In this document: piece by piece, positions 12,520-24,003 of the stretch
Layout of the letters: each line of letters starts with the position of its first letter
Position numbering within the stretch: position 1 is the stretch's first letter
Origin: Tubiluchus corallicola
Taxonomy: Eukaryota; Priapulida; Priapulimorpha; Priapulimorphida; Tubiluchidae
Assembly: GCA_030141605.1 (NCBI GenBank)
Contig: JAQGDQ010000059.1
Coordinates: 1-64,000 of the forward strand
Length of the DNA: 64,000 nt
Reading direction: 5' to 3'
Program-made: the position numbers and the translations under genes
Notes under the pieces: model-generated
What the model was told of the DNA's origin: nothing
What the model saw: only the letters and a program-made list of their open reading frames with translations
Databases searched by the model: none

Positions 12520-14039
12520 GCAATAATAATAACTGAATTATAATTTTGTCTTGCTTTTTATGTTAAATTTATGTTTAAAATACTTATAATAAATGTAAAT
12601 AGCTAATGTGTATTGTACGTATAATATCTATAATATATATTATATTATATTATCTATACCTATTTATAGTATTTATAATATCTATGATATTAAAAGAAAT
12701 GTGAGCAATGTCACGAAAATATCGCTTATTTTCGTGGGGTTATTTGTGATCACCACCATTTTACTTCTCCCGCAGCATAACATAATTTTGAGACCTTTTA
12801 TATGAAAGTCTTCAAAAATCCAGTTTTGTATATGGGATTTTTTTACTCATTTGTTTTGTTCTCGATAACAAATTATTATTCGTCTTATTAATTGATTTAA
12901 TTTATTCATTAATAAATTGATTAACTTAGTTAAAGAAACTAAATTGACTTTTAGAGAGCGTATACTGTAGTCACGCGAAGACTATGCTGAGTATGTTCAG
13001 TTTATACCAAATTTACATTTTAACATTTTCAACACTTGTGCAAATACGAGTAAATGAAAGTATTTTGTTTAAAGGTTATCATACTTTAACTAGGCCCAAA
13101 TTTATAACACTTTTAATTAAATTGCATTTATCCGAACCACTTTTCTCATTTTTTACACCGAGATGGCTGACGTAAGTAATAACCACGGAAGACTTGCCAC
13201 CTCAATATGTACCAAGTAAACTCAATCTACCTTATCAAGCCTAAAACCTAATAAAATTGGCTAGGGTGTCTGTAGCAGTGTTTGCGCGAGTAAACAGCCA
13301 AATGATGCGTTTATGAGCATGAAATCAGCAGGGAATATGATAAAACTTGTGTACACACAGACTTGGGCATATGAAAAATCTGGTGCAAACTATTTGAAAT
13401 GAAGGTTTTTAAATCGGCATGGATATGAATACTGTGCTATATATTGCGATAACTATGAATTTTCAATTTTAACACGGTAGCTTTTGAGCTCCACGATTCC
13501 TGATGGTTCACGAACACAATATTGGCTTCCAAAACAGGAAGACAGGATTATTTTTCATATACTACCCCATTTTCAAGTAGGGTAAAAAGTATACATTTTA
13601 ACACAATTAATACTGCAAAAGCGTTTCTGATGATTAAATAATAGATTAAAAACTTAATTAATGGCATCGAGCCCAACTATTGATGACATCACAAACTGAC
13701 TAACTCTATAGAGGTCACTGGTTGTACTAAAACTAGGCAAGCTTTACGATAAAAATTCAAATTTCAAATTTACCGCTGTGCTTACGCGTGAGCTGTCGAA
13801 CTGAGAGGTACAACACCTATTTTTGTGCAATGCTTTCCGAAATGCATGCGCTAGTGCCCGTCTAACTAGCGAATGGCGAAATGCATGTAACAGCGAAGAG
13901 CTAGTGGCGCGAACGTGAAACTGTGTTTGTGTGGTAATAATTCTAAGTCAATCTGGAAAAAATAGCATGTTTCCTTTCAATATTTTAAAGAGTAGATTGT
14001 TTCGACCTACAGTTTAAAAACATTGGGTCCGGTTTTGCT

Positions 14040-14280
14040 TTAAGCGGGAGTTCGCAAAACAGACAAAAGAAAAAGTAAACAAGTATAAAATCAGTAGATA
14101 AAAAATACAAAGGTAAAATACAATAGCCAAAAAATCAAGGTAAATACATCAAAAGTAAAAAAAAAACTTAACAAAGGCAATGGTTAAAAAGAAAAATGAC
14201 CACATAAGTAACCGAAACGACAAAAACTGAAATGAAGAGATAAGTAAAAAAGGAAAGAGACAAAAGTATTAGAGTATAAA
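14040..14280 (+). repeat. Purine-rich degenerate array (AAAGGTAAAA type)
   Basis: An irregular series of phrases such as AAAGGTAAAATAC and AAAAGTAAA with a loose 13-20 base period, interspersed with CAA and GAC variants. It resembles the arrays at 24.06-24.25 kb. Confidence 0.4.
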
Positions 14281-14431
14281 TTTATTTTAAAAAGACCTTT
14301 ATTGAATAGGTGTCGGTGTAGAACGTGTAGTTCGGCGTTCCATTATTCCGGTCTCATACACCGCGCGTCGTCCACTGATTGATATAGCACGACTAGCGTA
14401 GAAAATTCAGCGTAAGGTAAAGAGCGCGCGC

Positions 14432-14433
<2 letters not shown>

Positions 14434-14512
<79 letters not shown>
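14434..14512. repeat. (GA)n microsatellite
   Basis: About 39 GA units preceded by a GCGCGCGCG run at about 14424-14432. Confidence 0.95.
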
Positions 14513-14514
<2 letters not shown>

Positions 14515-16689
14515 TTGATTTTATTTGCTTAATTTCTTTATTTCAAACTTTCGTTCACATTAATACAATATTAAATGTATATAAGATAAAAATTCAGGAA
14601 AATACACAATACAGGCACACACAAGAGAGCAACGGACACTAACTTTATAATTGCATGTTGCTTAGGTAAGAGATATAAATAAAAAGCTAACTGTGGGACC
14701 CAAAGGTGAAACATGAACTAAAATAGAAAAAACAACAAAAGGGCGGAAAAAAGAATAAAGTTGTAAAGATCAATGGAAAAATGACACAAATTTAAAAAAT
14801 GTTTTAGTAACTTCTGCAGAGTGAACGAATTTTTCGAAACTGCTCTATTGTTATCTGTTTCACTATTTTAACGTTCTAGCGCCGTGGTATAGTGAAAAAA
14901 TTCTTCAGTCACATAATTTTGCTGAAACCTTAGTTCATTTAGAACTAGACTGGTCTGAAAATCACTATATGGTCTGTAACAATGGTCTTTGACTTATTGA
15001 CGTAACCAAGTAGCAGTTATAATGTAAATAAAGAATCTGTAAAACTTCGTTATTTGACAACTGTGATTCTATTCAAGGTCATGTGTGGTCAGATACTATA
15101 ATAATAGCTCTGTATAGACTCTTGCCTGAATTTCTGACCCCTAGACCACGACTAGTTCTACCTCTCTGCAACCATCAACTGCTCAATGCAGTTATGATTT
15201 CATTGCTTTAAACATGCGGGATGAGATATAAAACAATGTTAGCCCTCTTTTTTCCATTCACCTAGATAGATGTGGGCAGTTGCCCGACTCCACTGATAAA
15301 CCAAGGTCGCACATTTCCACTTCTAATTTTCATATGGTGAAATAAAGCTGTTTTTTCCAGCATTTCTGACTTCTGTATAAATATAATAAATGTTGATTTA
15401 TTACCTGGCGGAGCCAAGAAATGAAAATATTTGGCTGACAAACTTATTCACAGTAAACACACTCGAGATACTTGAAAATATATTACTCCTTTTATAGTGG
15501 TAATAATACTAGATCCATATCTAACTGAAAACTGATAAAGCTGATGGAAACAACACGTAGATGCTTATACACACCATGGCACTCACGTATACCATACATA
15601 CACACCTACATTTATGCTGGCATATAAATAAATAATAACTGAAAGGTGTTATTGTTGTATAAAATGCTTAAAATTGAAATATAGGGGAAATATACCCTGT
15701 ATGGTTTTATACGCGGCCACAAATAATTCCGTTTATAATGTCTTGTTGTATACTGAGGAAACACGACGTAATTACTACTCAAATGTTGTGTTTTGGTGAA
15801 ATATTGCATATTGTAAACTATAGTTTATAAACTATTTTATACGCCGTGGATGCATAAAATAGTACACAGCTATCATTATAGTTTAAACTGTAAAATATAT
15901 GAAACAACATGAAATGCAGAAAATTGGATGACCTCTTACATTTGGAAGCAAAGATAAGTATGGTAGGCCTATCTTTGCTGTGCTTATTAAAAATAAAGCC
16001 TCAAATAGAAAACTAAAAATATGGAGGCTGTACTCATCAGATTGACTTAGTACATAAATAATCTGTAGTATAAAATCATTTTATTTGTTATAAATAAAAG
16101 CAATACGTACATTCCAGAATGGGGCTTTTAGACCAAAAGCAGGAATTACAAAAACAGTTGTACACCGTGACACACAAATAAAATATGTAATCTGACAAAA
16201 TCTGGGTAAAACACTGTTTTATAACTTGATTATTACTTCTTATACCAGAGATCGAAACTTTTTTGACTGTCATGCTTAGTAGCACAATTACAAAATATAG
16301 CACGTTGTATTTTAAAGAAGATTTGCAAAATTTGCAGAGCGGTGAACAAGAAGCCATCCAGACAACAGTGTCGGGGACACGAAAAATGTGATACAAAAAA
16401 AACTATTTTCGTAACCTGTCTATATAAGAAATGTATGTAATTTATAAGAAAAGGTTACTTGTTGTCAAGTTCAATGCTCATTAGTTCAGAATGTTTGATC
16501 AGTTTGAATAGTACAGCAGAAAAATTTGCTGAGTTAAGAATTGCGAGCAATGAAAAAAACGAGCGTGCTAGACTCGAACGTTAAGATGTGAATCAGATTG
16601 ATTATTATGCTCAAAGTTTCAAACCAAATCATAATTAAAACAACTAAATTGAAATTAAGAAACCTTCGAAAAATAATAATTTAGTTTGG

Positions 16690-17240
16690 CCTGAAACTCG
16701 GCATTCACATTCGCAGCTCCCATGCAGGCGTACGCAATTTTTAGGGTCTTCTAAACCTTCTTCTTTAAGGTCTTTACCATACGCAATTTTGAAGGATCCA
16801 CACTTTCAGTGCTGGGAATGGCGCATGCTCAACGCGATCTCCGCCCGTAGATTCTAATAAACTCATAAAAGTTATGATTTGGCGTAATACATAGCTCAGT
16901 GGCGTCGTCTCGTCATGTGCTCCTTCATATCGTGTAGGACGAACAAATTCTTTCGTTTGCTTTCGTCCAATACCTATGCGAGTTTAATCTACCCCGCCCT
17001 CTAGCGGGCTGCACGCAAACTCTTGTCGGGCCTTTGTCGGCGAATTTACAACACTTCAGCTGCTACTTCAGCTAAATTAGCGGCGAGTAATAAACAAATG
17101 GCTGCCGTCCAGCGACGAAATGAACACCGGAAGTGCAGATAGCCGGACTGTCAGCCAGTTCCGATGTCTCACACCCGAGATTGAATAGACTGAAACCGCA
17201 CGTGCGCGGTTTCCTGAATTTACTACTGTGCAACGATTTC
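16690..17240. promoter_or_regulatory. GC-rich promoter-like block without an assigned gene
   Basis: A CpG-dense block in AT-rich surroundings. It carries an ETS/GABP consensus (ACCGGAAGTGC near 17126-17136), a GC box (CCCCGCCC near 16992), an NRF1-like GCGCATGC near 16821, an E-box in CGCACGTGCG near 17200 and an ATGGCTGCC (17099) in YY1-like context that opens only 14 codons. This combination is typical of TATA-less housekeeping promoters. I found no clear first exon on either strand, so direction and target are unknown; a gene with short or divergent exons, a non-coding transcript or a GC-rich repeat are all possible. Confidence 0.4.
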
Positions 17241-17659
17241 TGTAATTTTCAATCTAACATAATTGGATGGCTTCAACTATGACAATAGCTTGTAGCTGTA
17301 GGCCTAAATTTATAATTGCCGAAAGTTTGGAAACGCTCATAAATTAGTTGTCATTTTCGTAGTGCAAAATTTTTCAAAAAATACGGATCTCGTTTGCCTT
17401 CAATTTAAATGAATTAAATGTATTGACACTCACGGAGAATTATTGAGTGAAATAATTTTGAACACATTTCAATAGAATAACAGCTTCAATGTTAAAAGAT
17501 GTTATTGCCTCATGCAACAACTGTTTAGGCAAAACATTGTTTTCCTGCGTAATGATAATCTTATTGTTTTTAATACCTAAAAATTATTGAATATTTCACA
17601 CATTTCACCGCCTTCCCTCAAAGTTTTGGTGTTTATGCAGCTACAGGCACACAGCTTAC

Positions 17660-18010
17660 AGGGGTTTTGGACCAGAGATTTTCGACAGAAACGTTTTGGA
17701 CATATGGGTTATTTGGATGCAAAACGATTTTGGACACAGAACATTTTGGATACGTAGGTTATGTTGACACAGGCCGTTTGGACACATTGGGTATTTAGAC
17801 ACTATGGGTTTTGGACACATAGGTCATTTAGACACTAGGTATTTTGGACATATAGGACATATGGACACAAAGTGATTTGGACACATAGGTTATTTAGACA
17901 CTAGTCTTAAGCTGATTTAGACACTAGTCTTAAGCTGTTTAGACACTGAGGTTTTTTGAAATATAAGACATTTGGACACTAGTGTTTTGCACACAGGACA
18001 TTTAGAAACG
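17660..18010 (+). repeat. Degenerate minisatellite on a TTTGGACACATAGG phrase
   Basis: About 20 copies of a 16-17 base unit close to GTTATTTGGACACATAG, each with a few substitutions, so that GGACAC or AGACAC recurs with near-constant spacing. A sub-duplication containing ACTAGTCTTAAGCTG sits near 17900-17940. No TE termini are apparent at its edges. Confidence 0.85.
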
Positions 18011-19749
18011 TAGAAATTCACTCTTTAGATGCAAAAGGTATCATTTGGATTCAATCGGGAAATCGTATCAATTAGCAACATTGGTTATTTAGTTATGCCC
18101 TGTTCTTGGAGATGGTTCAGTTTAAAGGTCCTATGTCACTATTTTTTATGTTATATTCTTTTATAGCGCAGGCGGAATTACATAAGTCTTAATTTATAGA
18201 ATAGTTTTGATGCATACTTTTATGTGATTTGGTAATTTAAATTAAGTGCTGTTGGTATTGCTATAGTAAGTGCTAAATTAAGTGCTATATTATCACCGGC
18301 ATATACCTCAAGAATTACACGCCAACCCTAAACCAGTTATTATTTACAACGACATTTTTCATGAACTCATATCGGATCACCCATCTAGTGGCATTCGCTT
18401 CAAATTGTTGCACAACTACATAAAGTCTACTAAGCGTTTTACTAATTCAATGTATATTGATATGTACAATGAATTGTAACCAGAGTATTTTGAATTTTGT
18501 ACTTTTGAATTAAACACCAGTTACTGAGCAATCATACTTTTGTACAACTTGTATATTTCAATTTTAAGTACGATTAACTAATGAATTACTTGTTTTTGAA
18601 CTAACTATCTATGTAACTATACTCTTGATAACCAGCTGTATATACCTGTTCTCAACTAAAATGCATTTGTTGTACAGCGGGAAAAATTCTGGTCAGTAAT
18701 ATTACCGCAAGTCGATCCACTTAAAATAAATAAAGTTTATATATATAAAAAACCATAGATCAAACAAATGATACATTATTTACAGTATTTTGAAAGATTC
18801 TTTTTCTCACCATCTCAAATCCAACGCCTCCACCATTAACCATTAACTGCAGTCTGCAAGTCAAAAAGTGCTGAAATATTAAGGGGTTTCATAGTATGCG
18901 GATATGCGGAAGCACTGACGGTAACTGCGGCAGGTGCGATCGACAGGGTACGGCGAGATTTCTTGCAGCCAGTAACTTTTCACGCTGAACAGAAAAATAT
19001 CTCTTACTAAAAACAAGGACCTACTAGAATGTAAACCTAGCAATACAGTGATGATGATGGTAAAACCACTGCATTAAATATTTAAAAAATGCATTCAATA
19101 AGGAGGGGAGAGCAATTAACACTAGCGCAGACTAGTGGTCACTGAATCCAATCCAAGACAATACACAAAGACATTTCACTAAAAACATTGTAATATTTGG
19201 ACATGTAGATTATTCCGAAGACAGGTGTATTATTCATAACAAAATTATTTGAAAGACACTAATATTAAAATGTGTCATAAAATTAGGTTATATTCATATT
19301 GAAAACGCTGTAAGTGCCCAATGATCATTTTACTATGGATTTGAATATCAAATCAAAATAGAGAAACTATAGAGGAATACTTGACACATTATGAGTTACC
19401 TAAAACAATACGTTGGTGTTTGTGTATAGATTTATAGGGCTGCTTAAAAAGGGTTCGGTGGTGGCGCGATCACCCTTGTTCCGGCATCCTTAGACGAGTC
19501 TTTCGTACAAGCTGACACTATAGCGACTTCTGAAATATTACTGCTGAAAATTTCATATTTAGTTGTACAGTTTTAAGCCAGCTTTAACAGCTACGCTTCA
19601 GTTTAGTTTCATTATCTCGAATGAGTCACCCCGCGGCACTACCTGATCCTCCACCGATATTAGTGAGACACTGTAACCACTTTTGCCCATGTTAGAAACA
19701 TTTAATGAGCAAATTTTGACGTTTTACATATACAGTATATTCGTTTATT

Positions 19750-19765
19750 ACATGTGTGATATATA

Positions 19766-19825
<60 letters not shown>

Positions 19826-19845
19826 ATTATATATCTCACATACAT
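19750..19845. repeat. TA-rich hairpin with 21-bp inverted arms
   Basis: ATGTGTGATATATAACCTTA at 19752 is matched in inverted orientation by the sequence at about 19822-19843 with two mismatches in 21, the two arms enclosing about 25 TA units. A second TA run lies at 19902-19930. It could be a palindromic MITE or simply TA expansion inside a palindrome. Confidence 0.7.
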
Positions 19846-19899
19846 ATTATGACACATCATTGCATATGTATATATAAAGTGTCATACGTATACTACTAA

Positions 19900-19930
<31 letters not shown>

Positions 19931-20804
19931 TTCTGAAACATAAAGCTCATTTTTGCACATACACAACGTTAACACATCAATGGGTAAATGCTATAATTTT
20001 ATGTTCAATCCAGTTAATCCATCAAAACCAATGCAAACCTTAGAAAACGAGAAAAACAGTTCAAGATATCTCTCATTTCACATTTGTTTTTTGTAGGGCG
20101 ATTTTGTGATAATGGTACATGGATTATAGATTGTACGATTATAGATTATAGATAGATTTATAGATTATAGAAAGTAGATCGTTGCAATTACTGTCTCTCA
20201 CCTCTAACTTCCTAATAGTACTATTGTAGGTAGAGTTAGGTAAATAAGACGCGAAGCTTGTATTCCAACTAAATCCGCTATTAAACATTCCAACTAGTAA
20301 AGCGCAGTCGAACACATTTTCCTTCACCTAGTAAGGGAAATGTTGATTCTTCTCTACAAAGGCAAAAAGCTTTATGAACTGCTGATTTTTTCTTTCATGT
20401 GTTCTCTACCAGTATTTATTTTCCCAATCCTCGATCATCATAGCCCCAAGGTAGACGTACTTTTCTGCCTGGGTACAACCATGTTCTCATCAGTAACCAT
20501 AAACTGAGAACTGAGTTTACTAGCGTTCACATTTCGAATTTTTTTGTAGAATGATGACGCAGTTTTGAAGTTTAGCTGTGCCTGTGACCTACGTTAGCAT
20601 TTGTTCATCATACCTTCTTTGCTTTTACAATCCTCACTTTTCCTGTAGGGCTTGCTCAAAGTTTTATTCTTTGTGTTGAAGAGCCGATGGTCATAGGTTT
20701 TGCATTTGCTATGGATGATGCTGATTCCTCTGTAATTTGCGATTTATCTCCTAGCTGCAGAACACAAACTGACAACGTGCTGTTTTTCTTCAGGTCGACG
20801 AATG

Positions 20805-20990
20805 ATGTCACTGGTGGAAAAATGGGCGTTCAAAATAGAAACACCCAAGCATGAAATGAAAGTTATTGCTTGTCACACTTTTATTAGTAAATCTTTCTAA
20901 CATCTTTCCTGTTGTTAATAGTATTGAACAATTGTTAAGAGTACTGAAATAAGCCTAACTTCCCTGAACGCTTGTTTTTAATATGCTGGA
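20805..20990. repeat. Dispersed repeat, copy 1 (related to 39.19-39.47 kb)
   Basis: Shares CACCCAAGCATGAA, a CTTTCTAACAT block and a following TTCCC segment, in the same order, with 39.30-39.45 kb. This suggests an old interspersed element; its class is not recognised. Confidence 0.4.
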
Positions 20991-21429
20991 AAACAGCATT
21001 GTCAGCTGACAATAATGATCATGTTTACAATATTTCTAGCAAAATAACTGTAAGTCATTTAATGTCTAAAATTAACAAGCTAAAATGCCACCTAACGTAC
21101 TTTGTGCATGAACATACATTGCAACTCAACACGAATTGTACTGCGTAATTTTTGTTTAAATTATTGCTATGCAAGTTTCAAAATCCTTTACCTGCTTGTT
21201 TTGAATTAACCTCGCTTAACAATTTTCCACAAGAACAGTTTAATTTTGGCACATTATACAAAATTGTTTATTGCACGAATTATACACTACTTAAAACTAC
21301 ATAATTATAAAATCAGCAGTGCAAAATAAATGTACAACAATGGGTTTTGATTCAAAGATTTTACATGACAACCATATAAGGAGATAAAGTTTAAAAGAAT
21401 GATGTTAATGTACTAGTAACTGTGATGTC

Positions 21430-21495
21430 AACATGAACTTGACGTAAAAAATTAGCTAAGGCAACATGAACTTAACGTAAAAAATTAGCTAAGGC
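21430..21495. repeat. 33-bp tandem duplication
   Basis: Two adjacent copies beginning AACATGAACTT and ending TTAGCTAAGGC, differing at one base. Confidence 0.9.
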
Positions 21496-21910
21496 ATCTC
21501 TTACAAAGCCAAAACTGTCGCAGACAAACTACTAAAATGGCAATGGTCTGTCAAACAACAATGAGTCTAGACTAAGGTATTCACAGACTGAATGAAACAA
21601 AACATCTTCGTGGCTGTAGGATACTCCGAAGTATATACGAGTTTATATTTAATTTTAATGACTCAAATCTGCAAGTTCTTCATCCATATCGTAATTAACA
21701 AATATCAACAAATGAAATAAATAAACAGCTTAGACAGCCTCAATATGGTACAATATATTTTCATCAAATGTCTGGATGCACAATATAGGAAGACTGCACG
21801 ATTATATACATAATCTTGATCACCTTTAAGTTTTCATCAACTGAAGAAGGCTTTACGAAGCATTTTGATATAAAACGTAACATACTATATAAAAGCTATT
21901 GATACACTCA

Positions 21911-21933
21911 TTTATTTTATGTTCATATTTATT
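21911..21933 (-). terminator. DCP2 polyadenylation signals
   Basis: Two AATAAA hexamers on the minus strand (complements of 21911-21916 and 21928-21933) lie 65-90 nt past the DCP2 stop codon, a usual distance for a short 3' UTR. Confidence 0.5.
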
Positions 21934-21997
21934 GACTCTATTTTTGAAAATGTTCCAGCTATCTGTCTCTACACATCATAAAAACATGGTTGTAGTT

Positions 21998-23113
21998 TCA
22001 CTCAAAACATGCCAATATTTTCTTCCTATCAAAGCAAAAGTTATCCCACGCTGCTGAACCAAAATCTGGATCTTGACCGCACACCTTTTTAAATGGACAT
22101 TTTTCGCTGGGACTTTTGAACTCACTCAACAGTGACTTCCGTGCTGCGTCGTTCTGTTCTGGTGGATTATTACTTCTGCTCAATATTTGTATATTATGCT
22201 GATTTTTGCTGATGTTCTGATTGCTTACAAAGTATGACTTGTAGCCACTGTTCAACATAGACTCTTTCCCAGTCTGCTTTTGGTTTTTATAGTTACTAGG
22301 AGATGCCGAACTTCCTCTAAGTGGTTTCACTGGGAGATACTCGCTGAGTTCATTCTGATTCTGCTGCTGGAAATATTGCTGCATCCTTTCTTTTTGCTTC
22401 TTCCTGTCAGCTTCGTCCATCGAGCGACTTCCTTGCCTTATTTTCGGCTTTCCCTTTGCAGAGCCACTAAGCTCATCCTCAGCTGAATTGCCCAAATACC
22501 TGGCCACCCATTTGCGCAAATTCTTCACAAATGGTATTACTGTGAAGAAACTATTTGCATTCAGTCCCAAATTGTTCTTAGGCGTCTGGTCTTTTTTATG
22601 AACAGGGAGATCATTTAATGCAAACCACTCTAAGCTCTTTATCTCCTGCCGAGTCTTTGGCTTAAACTCAGTGTCCTTTGGCACCCCAGGAATTATATAT
22701 AACCTAATTAACTGTTCGTTTAAATGATGTTCAAGGAAATCATTTTCATTAATCAATTCACTGATATCAAATCCAGTTTCTTCCTTGACTTCCCGAATAG
22801 CACAATTTGTTGGAGCTTCTTCTTCATTAACTTTGCCTTTAGGAAAGCCCCAGCTAACCTTTGCCCAATAACCTTGTACAAGGAGACAATATTCCAAAGT
22901 CTTGTCAAGTAAAATAGCTCCGTAAGTGGGTACCGACATCTTGTAACCCTTCCACTCTTCCAAGATATCTTCCACTGATCGCTCTTCTTCTTTTTCTATC
23001 AGAAATGGACAAGCTTTGAACACCTGCCGTGCAAATTGCTTCATACCAACAGGCTGCAAATTTTCATACTCTTGTAAACAATGGTCAAGGTAAAACCAGT
23101 GAGCCAACTCAAT
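21998..23113 (-). CDS. DCP2: DCP2 exon 2 (terminal)
   Basis: 1,116 nt including TGA. The acceptor is TTTTCATTTCAG. The intron between the exons is 386 bp (23114-23499). Confidence 0.95.
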   Translation of the reverse strand: MELAHWFYLDHCLQEYENLQPVGMKQFARQVFKACPFLIEKEEERSVEDILEEWKGYKMSVPTYGAILLDKTLEYCLLVQGYWAKVSWGFPKGKVNEEEAPTNCAIREVKEETGFDISELINENDFLEHHLNEQLIRLYIIPGVPKDTEFKPKTRQEIKSLEWFALNDLPVHKKDQTPKNNLGLNANSFFTVIPFVKNLRKWVARYLGNSAEDELSGSAKGKPKIRQGSRSMDEADRKKQKERMQQYFQQQNQNELSEYLPVKPLRGSSASPSNYKNQKQTGKESMLNSGYKSYFVSNQNISKNQHNIQILSRSNNPPEQNDAARKSLLSEFKSPSEKCPFKKVCGQDPDFGSAAWDNFCFDRKKILACFE

Positions 23114-23649
23114 CTGAAATGAAAATTAAATAATAATCAATTTTCTATTAAATATAGTTCAATAACCAAATGTGGGCAAGTGTATCCCGAAAGTCATTCC
23201 TGCATACAATCATCACCACTGACATGTATTTGACAGGTTCTGCCAAAAAGACCTCAGTCGTCACTATAGAAGTTAATAATTTATAAATAGAAAAGTCAAT
23301 TTTGTGAGAAAATTGTTAGGCTACAACAGTTCCAATTACCCGACACACCTAGGAAACCCCATAGCATCACCATGGCAATCTGTGGCACTTTTTGTGTTTC
23401 ACTTAACACACAGAAATAGAACATCTTAAAAAGAGTTTAAGCAGTCACAAATAACACATAAAATATTGCATAATCCAGTTATAAAAAATACAATAGTACC
23501 TGAAAGCAAACTCGAATTACGTCACTTTTTTCTTCTTTGGGAACATTTATAACAAATCGTGTGCAAAGATCCATAAGTAAATCCTCAGGAATTTGATAGC
23601 TGAGTTTAGGAGATGCAGCCACTTCCGGAAACACTGATCCCGATTCCAT
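21998..23649 (-). CDS. DCP2: mRNA-decapping enzyme 2, complete, two exons
   Basis: Dcp2 hydrolyses the m7G cap of mRNA in the cytoplasm and P-bodies, opening 5'-to-3' decay. Exon 1 (23649-23500, 50 codons, phase 0) starts MESGSVF and ends DVIRVCFQ; exon 2 (23113-21998) resumes [10 protein letters not shown] after a TTTCAG acceptor. The product is 421 residues, close to the human 420. The N-terminal regulatory domain (Dcp1-binding) spans about residues 20-105. The Nudix domain starts near PTYGAILLD (112-120), with the Nudix box at 143-165 (GKVNEEE, then REVKEETGF); E158, E161 and E162 are the expected metal-binding/catalytic glutamates. Box B follows (about 190-255: [26 protein letters not shown]). 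The tail is Ser/Asn/Gln-rich and disordered, ending in [16 protein letters not shown], probably a partner-binding helix. All of the Nudix domain and the tail lie in one exon, unusual against the many exons of vertebrate DCP2. Confidence 0.96.
23500..23649 (-). CDS. DCP2: DCP2 exon 1
   Basis: 150 nt, phase 0. The donor is TTTCAG then GTACTA. The ATG is directly preceded by AACAGC, an acceptor-like AG one base upstream of the start. Confidence 0.93.
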
Positions 23650-23694
23650 GCTGTTAAGGTTTCACAAATCGTACATAAGTGTACTATTGCAATT

Positions 23695-23700
23695 TTTAAT
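23695..23700 (-). terminator. Possible TIMM10B polyadenylation signal
   Basis: ATTAAA on the minus strand, about 166 nt past the TIMM10B stop and only about 46 nt upstream of the DCP2 ATG. It is the only standard variant I found in this short interval. Confidence 0.35.
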
Positions 23701-23865
23701 ATTGATATGGCAAATAAAAAATACCATTACTACAATATACTGTGTCAGTTAATTATAAAGACAATATCCTACAATATTCACAAAAAGGACAACAACCACA
23801 ACATATGTAACTATCCTTCCTGGGTTCAGTACGAAGTGTTTTTAACTAAACTTCACTTTTAAAAA

Positions 23866-24003
23866 CTATTGGGTCTGTGCTGCTGTACTTGCTGCCACTT
23901 GTTCAGCTATTCGTTGCTGTTCCAAGTTTTTTTCCATGAACAATGCCATTATCTTATGGTTGATGTTGACATGCTTGGTAGAACACTTAGTAACACACTT
24001 CAT
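23866..24003 (-). CDS. TIMM10B: TIMM10B exon 3 (terminal)
   Basis: 45 codons plus stop. The acceptor is TATGTTTTTAG. Carries the second CX3C motif (CVTKC) and the C-terminal helix. Confidence 0.88.
   Translation of the reverse strand: MKCVTKCSTKHVNINHKIMALFMEKNLEQQRIAEQVAASTAAQTQ

Larger units (their letters stand above)
18011..21900. other. Intergenic, repeats only
   Basis: Between the phrase array and the DCP2 3' end I see no recognisable protein. An unassigned 65-codon frame (plus 18282-18479) has no visible family motif. TA tracts, a hairpin, a dispersed repeat and a 33-bp duplication are listed separately. Confidence 0.55.

Noticed and set aside
16550-16615. tRNA-like GTTCGAGTC on the minus strand followed by a T run
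   Set aside because: No pairing T stem and no A box at the right distance.
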